From the NCBI GenBank assembly GCA_021851325.1, contig JAJZDZ010000014.1, forward strand, positions 1-64,000: a stretch of DNA of 64,000 nt. The letters are read 5' to 3'. A program made the translations under genes and the position numbers. Under the pieces are notes generated by a model that was given only the letters and a program-made list of their open reading frames with translations, did no database searches and was not told the origin of the DNA. The DNA is from Pseudomonadota bacterium (GTDB taxonomy: Bacteria; Pseudomonadota; Alphaproteobacteria; Micropepsales; Micropepsaceae). Positions 1 to 7,271 of this stretch are shown here, piece after piece (the stretch's first letter is position 1; each line of letters starts with the position of its first letter).

Positions 1-323
1 CCACGGTGACGGCGCGGCTGGCCGCCCGTCGTGGCTATCTGCCTTTGGGACTGCCAGTGGTCAAACGCATCGCCGGTCTCTCGGGCGACGAGATCTGCGC
101 TCGTGACAATATAGTATGGCGCAATGGCCACTTCCTCGTCACCCGTCTTGCCGCTGACAGCAGGAGGCGCCCTCTGCCGCAATGGCAGGGATGCCGTCGT
201 CTCGGCCGCGAGGAGGTCTTTCTTCTCATGGCACACAAGCGTCACTCCTTTGACAGCCGCTATTTCGGACCGGTGCGCAAAGCGGCGATCATCGGCCGGC
301 TGGTGCCCCTATGGCTGCGCTGA
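1..323 (+). CDS. traF: Conjugative-transfer signal peptidase TraF-like (S26), 5' end outside window
   Basis: This is the C-terminal part of an S26-family peptidase of the TraF type, which in IncP-like systems matures the TrbC pilin in the periplasm. The segment 'LPVVKRIAGLSGDEIC' carries the family's general-base Lys in the 'KR' pair, and 'DSRYFGPV' near the C-terminus is the conserved Ser-Arg-x-(F/Y)-G-P box. The catalytic Ser region lies upstream and is not in the window, so the GTG offered by the ORF track at base 6 is almost certainly internal. The stop overlaps the start of the following lytic transglycosylase gene by 13 bases, as expected in one transfer operon. TrbC, the likely substrate, is encoded 10 kb downstream. 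The family call is good; the exact subtype is inferred from context. Confidence 0.85.
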   Translation, partial: TVTARLAARRGYLPLGLPVVKRIAGLSGDEICARDNIVWRNGHFLVTRLAADSRRRPLPQWQGCRRLGREEVFLLMAHKRHSFDSRYFGPVRKAAIIGRLVPLWLR

Positions 324-931
324 GCCCTCTGCTTATCTGCGCTCTCTGCTTCGGCCATGGCAACAGAACCTCCTGCCGCCAGCGTTTTGCCGCAGATATC
401 ACCCGGGCCGCGGAGCGCTTCGCTCTGCCGCGCGCCTGGATCTGTGCGGTGATCGAGGTTGAATCAGGGGGCCATCAAAGGCTTGATGGAGTTCCCATCG
501 TGTCGGCCCGAGGTGCGATGGGCCTGATGCAGCTGATGCCCAAGACTTTCGCTGCGATGGCACGGCGCTATCACTTGCCGGCCACGCCCTTTGCCGCCCG
601 GGAAAATATCCTCGCGGGCGCTGGCTATCTGCACCGCTGCTATCTACGCTTCGGCTTTCCACTGCTCTTTTCCGCCTACGCGGCCGGACCTGACCGGGTG
701 GAAAAGTTTATCATCCATGGCGAGCCGCTGCCGCGCTCTGCAAGAGACTATACGCTGCACATCCTTCACAGCCTTGGCGCAGGTCGAAGAGTGATGGTGT
801 CGGTCAGGCCCGCCGCGGCGCGTGATCTCTTTGTTACCGCAACCGATGGCAATCGGCTTTTCGCGCGGCCTCCTTCTGGCGGAGCATCCACGCCGAGCGC
901 GCGCGCAGGAACCCCAATCTATGGTCGATGA
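311..931 (+). CDS. Lytic transglycosylase of the conjugation cluster (SLT domain, VirB1/TrbN-like)
   Basis: A 206-residue SLT-domain protein that should cleave peptidoglycan locally to let the transfer channel through the wall. The N-terminus has a short hydrophobic stretch compatible with export. The catalytic Glu is in 'VIEVESGG' (about residue 51), followed by the typical 'GAMGLMQLMP' and 'NILAGAGYL' blocks and 'AYAAGP'. The ATG overlaps the upstream peptidase stop, and the TGA at 929-931 overlaps the probable relaxase start at 921, so the three genes look translationally coupled. The last 60 residues are low in recognisable similarity. Role as a transfer-associated transglycosylase is inferred from position; the enzyme family is clear. 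Confidence 0.88.
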   Translation: MAALSPLLICALCFGHGNRTSCRQRFAADITRAAERFALPRAWICAVIEVESGGHQRLDGVPIVSARGAMGLMQLMPKTFAAMARRYHLPATPFAARENILAGAGYLHRCYLRFGFPLLFSAYAAGPDRVEKFIIHGEPLPRSARDYTLHILHSLGAGRRVMVSVRPAAARDLFVTATDGNRLFARPPSGGASTPSARAGTPIYGR

Positions 932-2636
932 AAACAGCGAGCCTTTTTCTACTGCACGCACGTCCCTCTTTGCCGGCGACAGAGAGCGTCATCTGAATCT
1001 CGTCCTGCGCGCCGTTGCACGCATGGGTGGCTTTGCGCGCCGCCGGCGGGCTTACGCGGGCCGTGGACAGGGTGCGGGTGCTGCCTCTGTGCTTGCGCTT
1101 GGCGGGGCGCAGAAATTTTCACGTGGAGTGAGGGTGGCACCGCGGATCGTGCGGGTACGAGGCCACGTCTGCGCCGCCCAGCAGCATCTGCGCTACCTTC
1201 AGCGCGCGGGCGTGGGCCGCGAGACGCTTCATGGTTCGCTCTATGATGGAAGTCAGGACAAAGCGGATGGCCGCAGCTTTCTTGAACGCTCCCGCGCCGA
1301 CCCCTACCAGTTCCGGATTGTGGTGGCGGTCGAACATGGCTGGGAATATGCGAGCCTGCGCCACCTGACCCGACGCCTGCTCAAGGAGATGGAACTTGAT
1401 CTGGGCAGCGCGCTTGAGTGGGTCGCAGCCGATCACTACAACACAGGCTTTCCGCACACCCATATTGTTCTGCGTGGCGTAGATGGCCGCGGCGATGAAC
1501 TGCGCATCGCGCGCGCTTATCTGCGCGAAGGCCTGCGCCTGCGCGCCGCCAAGATCGTGGAGCTCGATCTTGCGCCCCCTGACCCTGAGGACTCCCGTCA
1601 TAAGTGTTTGGCGGACGCCGGAAAGCGCGCACCCACCCCGCTTGAGCCCCGCCTTGAGGCTCTCGCTGATGCCCATGGCAGTTTGGTTCTTGCCGGCAGG
1701 GGCCTCGACAGCTTCCAGCACAGCTTGCTGGCCGCGCGGCTGCAGACCCTGAAGGCACTTGGTCTGGCAGAAGAGCGGCGCGGTGGACGCTGGCACTTGC
1801 TCGCGCACCTTCATCCGACACTTGAGGCGCTCGCTACCCGCGACATTCGCCTTGGCATTCTCGACGGGGCGGTTGCGCACCACGCACTCGTTCGTACCGC
1901 ACGCCAGCGCGCGATCTTTGATCCGGTCTCTGCCGCACGCGGTGCTCTGGTTGGCTGCGTATTGGGGCAGGGGCGGGGGAGCGACGGACGAAACTTTCTC
2001 GCTGTGGATGGCCATGACGGACGCAGCTATTTTGTTGATCTGGGCTTTCTGAAGCCGCTGTCGCTGTCCCACCAGGCGATCGTTGCCATCACGCCAAGGC
2101 CGCGCGCTCCGCAGCCTCTCGACCACATCATCGCCGCGGTTGCAAAGCTCCATGACGGGCACTACAGCCTCGCGTATCACAGAGCGTCTCATCCCGATCT
2201 TGCAGCGGGCGAAGCTGAACGTTGCTTCCAGCGCCTCACCGCACTTGGCGCCGATCTTGACCTGCGTGAGATCCGCCCGGGACTGTGGCAGCTGGAGGAG
2301 GATTTTCTCGCCCGCATTGCCCGCTTTGCCACGGCTCGGGCGCGTCTTTATCCGGTCGCCGTAAAAATTCTGTCCGAAGCACCGCTGGAGCAGTTGCTGG
2401 CAGGAGGGGTGCCATCCTGGCTCTATCATGAACCAGTCCGGGGCCTTGCGTTAAGCGCTCTTGGCTTTGGCGGCAGGATGCAGGACGCCATCGGCCATTG
2501 GCAAACGCCCGGCACCCGTATCGTGGTCGAGCGGCCTGAACCTACGCCAGTCGTTGATTGGTCGCTGCATCAGGGGCCGGCCCGTGACCACGGCGCGCGC
2601 GGCCGGCCTCGGCAGCTTGGTAGAGCCCTAATATGA
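921..2636 (+). CDS. DUF3363-type conjugative relaxase (VirD2/TraI-like), possibly short at the C-terminus
   Basis: The protein belongs to the relaxase group annotated as 'relaxase/mobilization nuclease and DUF3363 domain-containing', which nicks oriT and pilots the strand. The core 'YQFRIVVAVEHG', 'EWVAADHYNTG' and the metal-binding histidine motif 'HTHIVLRG' are all visible. I chose the ATG at 921, overlapping the transglycosylase stop, rather than the ORF-track ATG at 822, because the first 33 residues of the longer form lie inside the upstream gene. From memory, family members continue about 90-100 residues beyond the 'WLDRELV'-like segment, here near 'SWLYHEPV', whereas this one ends after about 70 residues in an unfamiliar tail. 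The 3' end is exactly where the low-GC insert begins and overlaps the minus-strand gene by 9 bases. Truncation is an inference from remembered family layout. Confidence 0.85.
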   Translation: MVDENSEPFSTARTSLFAGDRERHLNLVLRAVARMGGFARRRRAYAGRGQGAGAASVLALGGAQKFSRGVRVAPRIVRVRGHVCAAQQHLRYLQRAGVGRETLHGSLYDGSQDKADGRSFLERSRADPYQFRIVVAVEHGWEYASLRHLTRRLLKEMELDLGSALEWVAADHYNTGFPHTHIVLRGVDGRGDELRIARAYLREGLRLRAAKIVELDLAPPDPEDSRHKCLADAGKRAPTPLEPRLEALADAHGSLVLAGRGLDSFQHSLLAARLQTLKALGLAEERRGGRWHLLAHLHPTLEALATRDIRLGILDGAVAHHALVRTARQRAIFDPVSAARGALVGCVLGQGRGSDGRNFLAVDGHDGRSYFVDLGFLKPLSLSHQAIVAITPRPRAPQPLDHIIAAVAKLHDGHYSLAYHRASHPDLAAGEAERCFQRLTALGADLDLREIRPGLWQLEEDFLARIARFATARARLYPVAVKILSEAPLEQLLAGGVPSWLYHEPVRGLALSALGFGGRMQDAIGHWQTPGTRIVVERPEPTPVVDWSLHQGPARDHGARGRPRQLGRALI

Positions 2637-2858
2637 ATTTTCTTCTTCGTGGTCTGAGATGAGAGCCCAATCATCGGCTCCATAGTCCCAGCAGCAGACT
2701 TGAGCCCAGCGGTATTTGCCGCCGCGAATCCCCCCTTTAGCCTTCTCCTCTGCCTCGGTTGGGCTATCGGTGTATTCGTAATGGTCCTCCGGACCATCGC
2801 TTTCGGGATCAAGCCAGTAGCAAATACAAAATTGCCTACCAGCTTTGGGAATGCTCAT
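2628..2858 (-). CDS. Small hypothetical protein, last gene of the RloAB-like operon
   Basis: A 76-residue acidic, aromatic-rich protein that I do not recognise. It contains two Cys-Trp/Tyr-rich patches ('CICYWLDPESD', 'VCCWDYGADDW') and no signal peptide or membrane segment. Its ATG overlaps the stop of the upstream 95-residue ORF in an ATGA arrangement, which argues that it is translated. It is the last of four co-directional genes behind a promoter at about 5.1 kb, downstream of an RloA/RloB-like pair. A role with that pair (for example antitoxin, inhibitor or accessory factor) is possible but not shown by sequence. The alternative is that it is unrelated cargo carried with the insert. Confidence 0.6.
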   Translation of the reverse strand: MSIPKAGRQFCICYWLDPESDGPEDHYEYTDSPTEAEEKAKGGIRGGKYRWAQVCCWDYGADDWALISDHEEENSY

Positions 2859-3142
2859 CTCACCCTCGCCTCAGCTACGATAGCCGCTCGATCGGCCTTC
2901 ACAGGAGGGATCCATCGAGGCAAATGCAGGATGGCGAAGAACCGTCGCCTCCCCTCATCCCGCTCATAGGCCCGTGTAGTCCCACTAAGGCTGTCACTGT
3001 GGTCGAAGACATGGACGGTACCATTCCATACAGGCTTGCCCTCAAATTCCTCATGGACCGGGACTGACTGGACGAGGCTGGCCGTGCCGCCGTTCTGGGG
3101 TTCGGAGGCTTGCTGGAGTTCCAGGCTTGGTACTTCCACCAC
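2855..3142 (-). CDS. Small conserved-looking hypothetical protein downstream of rloB-like gene
   Basis: A 95-residue protein with GTG start. The GTG lies 2 bases after the rloB-like stop, and 'TTAGGAG' sits just before it, so the second in-frame GTG (3139) may be the true start for spacing reasons. The middle, 'EGKPVWNGTVHVFDH', followed by an alternating hydrophobic stretch and a C-terminal 'PVKADRAAIVAEARV' helix, resembles a family of uncharacterised proteobacterial proteins that I cannot name. No membrane segment or catalytic motif is visible. The stop overlaps the next start by 4 bases (ATGA). Position suggests it belongs to the putative defence operon; function is unknown. Confidence 0.6.
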   Translation of the reverse strand: MVEVPSLELQQASEPQNGGTASLVQSVPVHEEFEGKPVWNGTVHVFDHSDSLSGTTRAYERDEGRRRFFAILHLPRWIPPVKADRAAIVAEARVR

Positions 3143-3144
3143 TC

Positions 3145-3777
3145 CTAAGCTTTCAACTTGCGAAGATAGTCCACCAGCAAATGCATATCTGTCGCAGGAT
3201 TGGTAGCATCGGCAGCCTGGTTATGTCTCGCTAATCTAACTGCATTTCGAATCGCGGCGTCTGTCATTTCCTTGACAATTTCATATATGCCCGTGTGCCC
3301 CTTTGCATAATCAGGCAAGTATTTCCTTAGTTCGCTGATAGCCATGTCTCCAGCAGATTTTGTCCGGCTTTGCACGATGGGGGCTGTTGAAAAGCCATAA
3401 TGCAGCATCAGCCAGACTTCAAAACATGGCGTTGAAGTTATCGCCTGCCAAGTCCCGGACCTTCCGCGCTCTGAATCTGCTACGCGCCTAACTGCCTCGT
3501 CGAAATTTGGGTGGCCATCTCTATCGAATACACTGAACGCCCGGTCAAAATCGTCGGCCTGCATGATGCTTTCTGTGTACTCAACGACCGTCAGCGGATC
3601 GGTGCCAGGCGCATTTGTCACCCGTATATTGGCGCTGCTCAACCGGTACGAGGACTTAAGGCCATTGAGATAGTTTGGTTCAGTCTTACTTCCTTCGCAG
3701 ACGATCAGCACAGTATCGTATTCTTCACGGACGGGTCCGCGTCGCGCATACGACAAAGGAAACCTCTCCCGTCCCAT
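3145..3777 (-). CDS. rloB: RloB / AbiLii-like protein with Toprim-type nuclease motifs
   Basis: A 210-residue RloB-family protein. Residues 22-37, 'TVLIVCEGSKTEPNYL', give the conserved Glu (E28) of a Toprim-like site, and 'FSVFDRDGHPNF' (about 81-91) supplies the Asp-x-Asp pair (D85, D87). The block 'TPCFEVWLMLHY' near residue 120 is also typical of RloB. Such proteins are encoded next to RloA-type ATPases at restriction-modification loci and in the AbiL phage abortive-infection system, where the pair acts together; the nuclease activity here is inferred from the Toprim-like residues. The ATG follows the rloA-like stop after 3 bases, so the two are almost certainly coupled. Confidence 0.85.
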   Translation of the reverse strand: MGRERFPLSYARRGPVREEYDTVLIVCEGSKTEPNYLNGLKSSYRLSSANIRVTNAPGTDPLTVVEYTESIMQADDFDRAFSVFDRDGHPNFDEAVRRVADSERGRSGTWQAITSTPCFEVWLMLHYGFSTAPIVQSRTKSAGDMAISELRKYLPDYAKGHTGIYEIVKEMTDAAIRNAVRLARHNQAADATNPATDMHLLVDYLRKLKA

Positions 3778-3780
3778 TGC

Positions 3781-5052
3781 TCAGTCCGCGGCATCGGTTA
3801 GGACTGGCTGGGCGCCATAGCGGCCTTTCATGTATGCCCGTTCAAATGCTTCATCGTTTCTCGGGCTGAAATCCGTTAGCGGGTATAGCCTCGACGAACC
3901 ATTGGATTGTTTTTCCATGAACCAAATCTGATCGCGCCTGAAAAGGTTCCGATCAAGAATGGAAGTGTTATGCGTGCTACAGATTAGCTGGGCGTTGTTT
4001 AGATTGGCCTTCGAAGATTGAAAACGCCCAATTAGGAACCTGAGCAACGTTGGGTGCATATTCGTATCGATTTCGTCGAACAAAAGCACTTCACCTCTGG
4101 ACAGGACGTTTAGCCATGCCCCTGCTGTCTTGAATAGGATTTGCGTGCCAGAAGATTCTTCCGAAAAGTCGAAACCAACTGGTGTCTTGCTATCTCCCTT
4201 ATGTGAGATCGTGACCGTGACTATGGTCGGAGCCGTACCGCTCTTGGGGGGAGTCAACATCGGCTCGCCTTTTCCGACGATGACGCCTCCATGAGGAATT
4301 GGCTCTCTTTTTACCTGGAAGTCTGCGATCCCGAGATCAGCTTCCTTTAGAAATGGAAGCACGCGCTCCTTTCCCCCCGGTTGGTCGAGCAATTCAAGGG
4401 TAAGCGACTTATTCAGTTGGACCTCTCCGGCGATTACGACTAGTCGTTTTTGGAACCAGTCATATACCGGGCGAAGCTGAGTACTATTTAGCTGAATAGC
4501 GGTAGACAGAAAGAGAGCGTCCGGTCGCGTTGCGTCTCTCCAAACCGCAGGTTGCCCCTTCAGATACGAACCATACTTGAATTCAACTTTCTTTGTTTTT
4601 CTATTCCATTTTCGATTGAATAGGGTTCTCCCGCGTGTGCGGGAGCCGGAACGGACATATTCGACGAGCCATTCCTTCTCGACACGTTCTGGGCCAAGCG
4701 CGAAGCCGTATTCATATCTGGTGGTGCCTTGCGCGAATGTGATTTGGAATTCGCTTGGCTGCTTCGTGCAAGCACTATTGAGTTTGAACGGGCTAAACGG
4801 CGTGTTCCCAGAAGTGGTGGATGCGGACTCGATGACAAAGTCCTTCATGAACTTCACTGCCAGCAGCAAATTCGTTTTGCCGCCCGCGTTTGGACCATAG
4901 ATGGCTGCCGCGCGGAGCAATCTACCGAATCCCTGTAGTGGGGGCTCGAAGGTGTTGGAATCGACGTGCTCGGGAAATTGTCCCGCTACCATCGAGAAGG
5001 TCTGGCGATCCTTGAAGGATCTGAAGTTCTCCACTTGGAATTCAATTAGCAC
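3781..5052 (-). CDS. rloA: RloA / AbiLi-like AAA (ABC-type) ATPase
   Basis: A 423-residue ATPase of the AAA_15/AAA_21 (OLD/SMC-like) class. The Walker A 'GPNAGGKT' is at residues 53-60, an ABC-signature-like 'SEESSGTQ' comes before the Walker B 'EVLLFDEID', and the switch histidine is in 'LICSTHNTS'. All nucleotide-binding elements are intact and the length is normal for RloA. It starts with GTG at 5052 behind 'GAGGTGG', about 17 bases after a predicted transcription start. It is the first gene of a four-gene minus-strand operon with the RloB-like nuclease. Known relatives (AbiL, and by architecture PARIS and OLD/Gabija pairs) defend against phage; sensing specificity cannot be read from sequence. 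GC content is visibly lower than in the flanking trb genes. Confidence 0.88.
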   Translation of the reverse strand: MLIEFQVENFRSFKDRQTFSMVAGQFPEHVDSNTFEPPLQGFGRLLRAAAIYGPNAGGKTNLLLAVKFMKDFVIESASTTSGNTPFSPFKLNSACTKQPSEFQITFAQGTTRYEYGFALGPERVEKEWLVEYVRSGSRTRGRTLFNRKWNRKTKKVEFKYGSYLKGQPAVWRDATRPDALFLSTAIQLNSTQLRPVYDWFQKRLVVIAGEVQLNKSLTLELLDQPGGKERVLPFLKEADLGIADFQVKREPIPHGGVIVGKGEPMLTPPKSGTAPTIVTVTISHKGDSKTPVGFDFSEESSGTQILFKTAGAWLNVLSRGEVLLFDEIDTNMHPTLLRFLIGRFQSSKANLNNAQLICSTHNTSILDRNLFRRDQIWFMEKQSNGSSRLYPLTDFSPRNDEAFERAYMKGRYGAQPVLTDAAD

Positions 5053-5076
5053 GGTTCCACCTCGAATTTAAGCTTA

Positions 5077-5106
5077 ATAATCGCTGAGAGTCCGCATATT
5101 TGTCAA
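5077..5106 (-). promoter_or_regulatory. Sigma70-type promoter of the rloA-rloB operon
   Basis: On the minus strand a perfect TTGACA (5106-5101) is followed after 18 bases by GATTAT (5082-5077), four of six matches to the -10 consensus. Transcription would begin near 5070, giving a leader of under 20 bases with a 'GAGGTGG' ribosome site before the GTG. The operon therefore has its own promoter, opposed to the conjugation genes. Confidence 0.6.
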
Positions 5107-5156
5107 TTAAATTAGGTATCGACCGAATCGTGTTATCTAACCGTTTGAATAATAAT

Positions 5157-5935
5157 ATGAATCCCCTTTCTATCGAATGTCACCCCCCACGCCATCGCGA
5201 CCTTGGTCGAGGGCAATTCCATCCGGTCGGTCAAGCGGATGACGGAAACGCACCGCGATACGGTCATGCGGCTTATGGTCGAGGTTGGCGCAGGCTGCCA
5301 GCAACTAGTGGACCAGAAGATGCGCAATTTTTCGTGCAAGCACATTCGGATGCAGGTCGATGATGTCCGCCGCGCTGGTGATTTGTGGACGTGGGTTGTG
5401 CTTGATCCCGAGACAAAGCTGGTGCCGTCCACCGTGTAGGCAAGCGGATGGGCGCGGACGCTGTAGCGTTTATGGCCGATCTTTCCGAACGCGTTGCCAA
5501 TCGGGTGCAAATCTCTTCGGACGGCCTTACGTCGTACATCGACGCGGTTGAACGGGCGTTTGGCACAGATGTGGACCATGCCCAGGTAGTTAAATTTTAT
5601 GATGCGGAACAGATCGGCCCGGGGCGTTACTCGCCCCGAAGGTCATGGGTCAGGAGAAAGCCGCTACCACCGGCTCTCCAGATCAACGGCATATCTCTAA
5701 CAGCTAGGTGGAGCGGCAGAACCTGAGCATGCGGATGCAGATGCGGCGGTTTACCCGCCTGACCAATGATTTCAGCAAGAAGGTCGAAAGCCTCAAGGCG
5801 GCGGCGCATCAGAATTTAGCGCGCTATAATTTCGTGCGCTTACACAAGGCCCTTCGAATTAGCCCTGCCACGGCGCCGGGTGTGTCTTATAGACTCTGGA
5901 CACTAGGGGAATTGGTGGAACAGACGTCGAGGTAA
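5157..5935 (+). pseudogene. Decayed IS1-family transposase
   Basis: Three consecutive frames together recover an IS1-type transposase (DDE_Tnp_IS1). The N-terminal helix-turn-helix part 'VEGNSIRSVKRM' and 'HRDTVMRLMVEVGAGC' is in the 5203-5439 frame; 'DLSERVANRVQISSDGLTSYIDAVERAFG' in the 5448-5726 frame; and 'NLSMRMQMRRFTRLTNDFSKK' with 'ARYNFVRLHKALR' in the 5708-5935 frame. The probable original start is the ATG at 5157, after which an early frameshift occurs. A segment between 'HIRMQVDD' and 'GDLWTWVVLD' is missing compared with the family, and at least three frameshifts or stops are present, so it is inactive. It marks one edge of the insert in the conjugation cluster. I did not find convincing terminal inverted repeats by eye. 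Confidence 0.8.
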
Positions 5936-5937
5936 AA

Positions 5938-6123
5938 ATGCGAGGAAAAGTGAAAGTATACGCGTTCAGGCGTCCCGACCCGGCAGGCTACGACAAAAGG
6001 CGTCCTGTGAAAGGAACAGTTGAAGCTATCGAGCGCGCTAGGGGGACGGTTATCCCGGGCACAGAAGAGACCATTGACGCGTCGCTTCTAGATGGTGCTG
6101 GCTACTACCGTCTGTCAAATTAG
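5938..6123 (+). CDS. Small hypothetical protein after the IS remnant
   Basis: A 61-residue ORF with a good 'GAGG' ribosome site 6 bases before its ATG, immediately after the last transposase fragment. The composition, basic at the start then 'GTVEAIERARG' and 'IPGTEETIDASLLD', looks like a real folded protein rather than a random frame, but I cannot assign a family. It has no signal peptide or membrane segment. It may be passenger DNA that moved with the IS or with the insert. It is followed by 120 bases without features before the nuclease gene. Confidence 0.45.
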   Translation: MRGKVKVYAFRRPDPAGYDKRRPVKGTVEAIERARGTVIPGTEETIDASLLDGAGYYRLSN

Positions 6124-6244
6124 ACACTACCGGCAGCTTTATCGGCAGGAGCGCTTGGATCGAAATCGAAATGACACAAATATTTGCTTGGTTGCAAAGC
6201 GCGAGCGCGGGCCCGCAATTGCCCGTTAGAACTGGAGAAAAGCC

Positions 6245-7069
6245 ATGCGCGGTTTGGCAGGAGCCCTCATCGTTGCCCTCAGTCTGGTCTCAGGAATAAC
6301 CCCGGCTTTTGCCTGGGGGGCCGAAGGGCACCGCATTGTCGCCTTCATTGCCGCAAGCGAACTGACGCCTCCGGCGCGCGCCGAGGTGTCGCGTCTTCTG
6401 GGCGGATCCCTCCCGCGTGCCATGGTTCGCGTCTCGACCTGGGCCGATGCGATCCGTCGTGACCGGCCCCATACGGCACCCTGGCATTATGTCGATATTC
6501 CGTTCGGCAGTTCCGGCTATGTGGCCGCCCGCGACTGTCGCGAGGGAAACTGCGTCGTGGCACAGATTGAACGCGACACCCGTCGCATTGCTGATCGTGA
6601 ACTGACAGACGCGGTGCGGGCACGGGCGCTGCGCTTTCTTATTCATTTTGTGGCGGATGAGCACCAGCCCCTGCACGCGGCCAATGATCATGATCGCGGT
6701 GGCAATGAGGTGCATGTGGTGCTGAACGGACGGCACACCAATTTGCATGCCGTCTGGGATGATGCCGTGGTCAGAGCCCTTGGACGTAGTCCGGCCCGCG
6801 TTGCACGGCGTCTTGAGGCCCGCATCACACCCTTTGAGCGCGCCCGCTGGCAACAGGGTAACCCGGTAGACTGGGCCAATAATTCTTTTGCGATCGCCAG
6901 CCGTGACATCTTTCCACTGCTGCACGGCCGCTCCTACCGCTACGCCCCTCTCATTCTGCCGCCCGATTATGCGCGCCGTAATGCTCCCATTGCCGCCCGG
7001 CAGCTGGAAAAGGCAGGCGTGCGCCTCGCGCTGCTGCTGAACCGTGCCTTTGCCACGGCCAGGCCCTGA
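6245..7069 (+). CDS. Exported S1/P1-type nuclease
   Basis: A 274-residue zinc-dependent single-strand nuclease of the S1/P1 family. The signal peptide ends 'TPAFA' and cleavage leaves a N-terminal Trp ('WGAEGH'), which in this family is itself a zinc ligand, so export and activation are linked. Other ligand motifs are present: 'TWAD', 'WHYVDIP', 'HFVADEHQPLH' and 'GGNEV' with 'NLHAVWDD'. The ATG has 'GGAG' 8 bases upstream. It is encoded between the relaxase and TraG, on the same strand as the transfer genes, and would act in the periplasm or outside. Whether it belongs to the ancestral element or to the insert that precedes it is unclear; its GC content matches the trb genes. Confidence 0.9.
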   Translation: MRGLAGALIVALSLVSGITPAFAWGAEGHRIVAFIAASELTPPARAEVSRLLGGSLPRAMVRVSTWADAIRRDRPHTAPWHYVDIPFGSSGYVAARDCREGNCVVAQIERDTRRIADRELTDAVRARALRFLIHFVADEHQPLHAANDHDRGGNEVHVVLNGRHTNLHAVWDDAVVRALGRSPARVARRLEARITPFERARWQQGNPVDWANNSFAIASRDIFPLLHGRSYRYAPLILPPDYARRNAPIAARQLEKAGVRLALLLNRAFATARP

Positions 7070-7118
7070 GCATCCTGCTTCGCAATGACAGGCTGTAAGC
7101 CTGATACCGGCATGACAG

Positions 7119-7134
7119 GCGCACGCCCGTGCGC
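7119..7134. repeat. Perfect inverted repeat in the nuclease-traG gap
   Basis: GCGCACG and CGTGCGC form a perfect 7-bp stem with a 2-base centre. It lies next to a repeated 'ATGACAGGC' (7085 and 7112) and the smaller palindrome AGGCT-GTA-AGCCT. The cluster could be a terminator-like structure for the nuclease gene or part of a transfer origin; there is no U-tract. Confidence 0.4.
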
Positions 7135-7271
7135 GTGCATGAAACTGTGCTTCGTCGTGCCGACGTCCGCGTCCACATAAGCCATCAAGAGTGCCCAAGA
7201 GGGTCATAGGCGCTTGGGCCTGCCGCTGGCAGGCTCTGCCCGCATCCTCAACTTGAGCTCCCAGGGCACTC

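Noticed and set aside
1119-2429. 436-codon ORF antisense to the relaxase
   Set aside because: Shadow frame of a high-GC gene; no domain, and the plus strand has clear relaxase motifs.
3145-5052. PARIS (AriA-AriB) or Gabija system
   Set aside because: The ATPase-Toprim logic is similar, but the nuclease has the RloB-type motifs, not those of AriB (DUF4435) or a GajB helicase partner.
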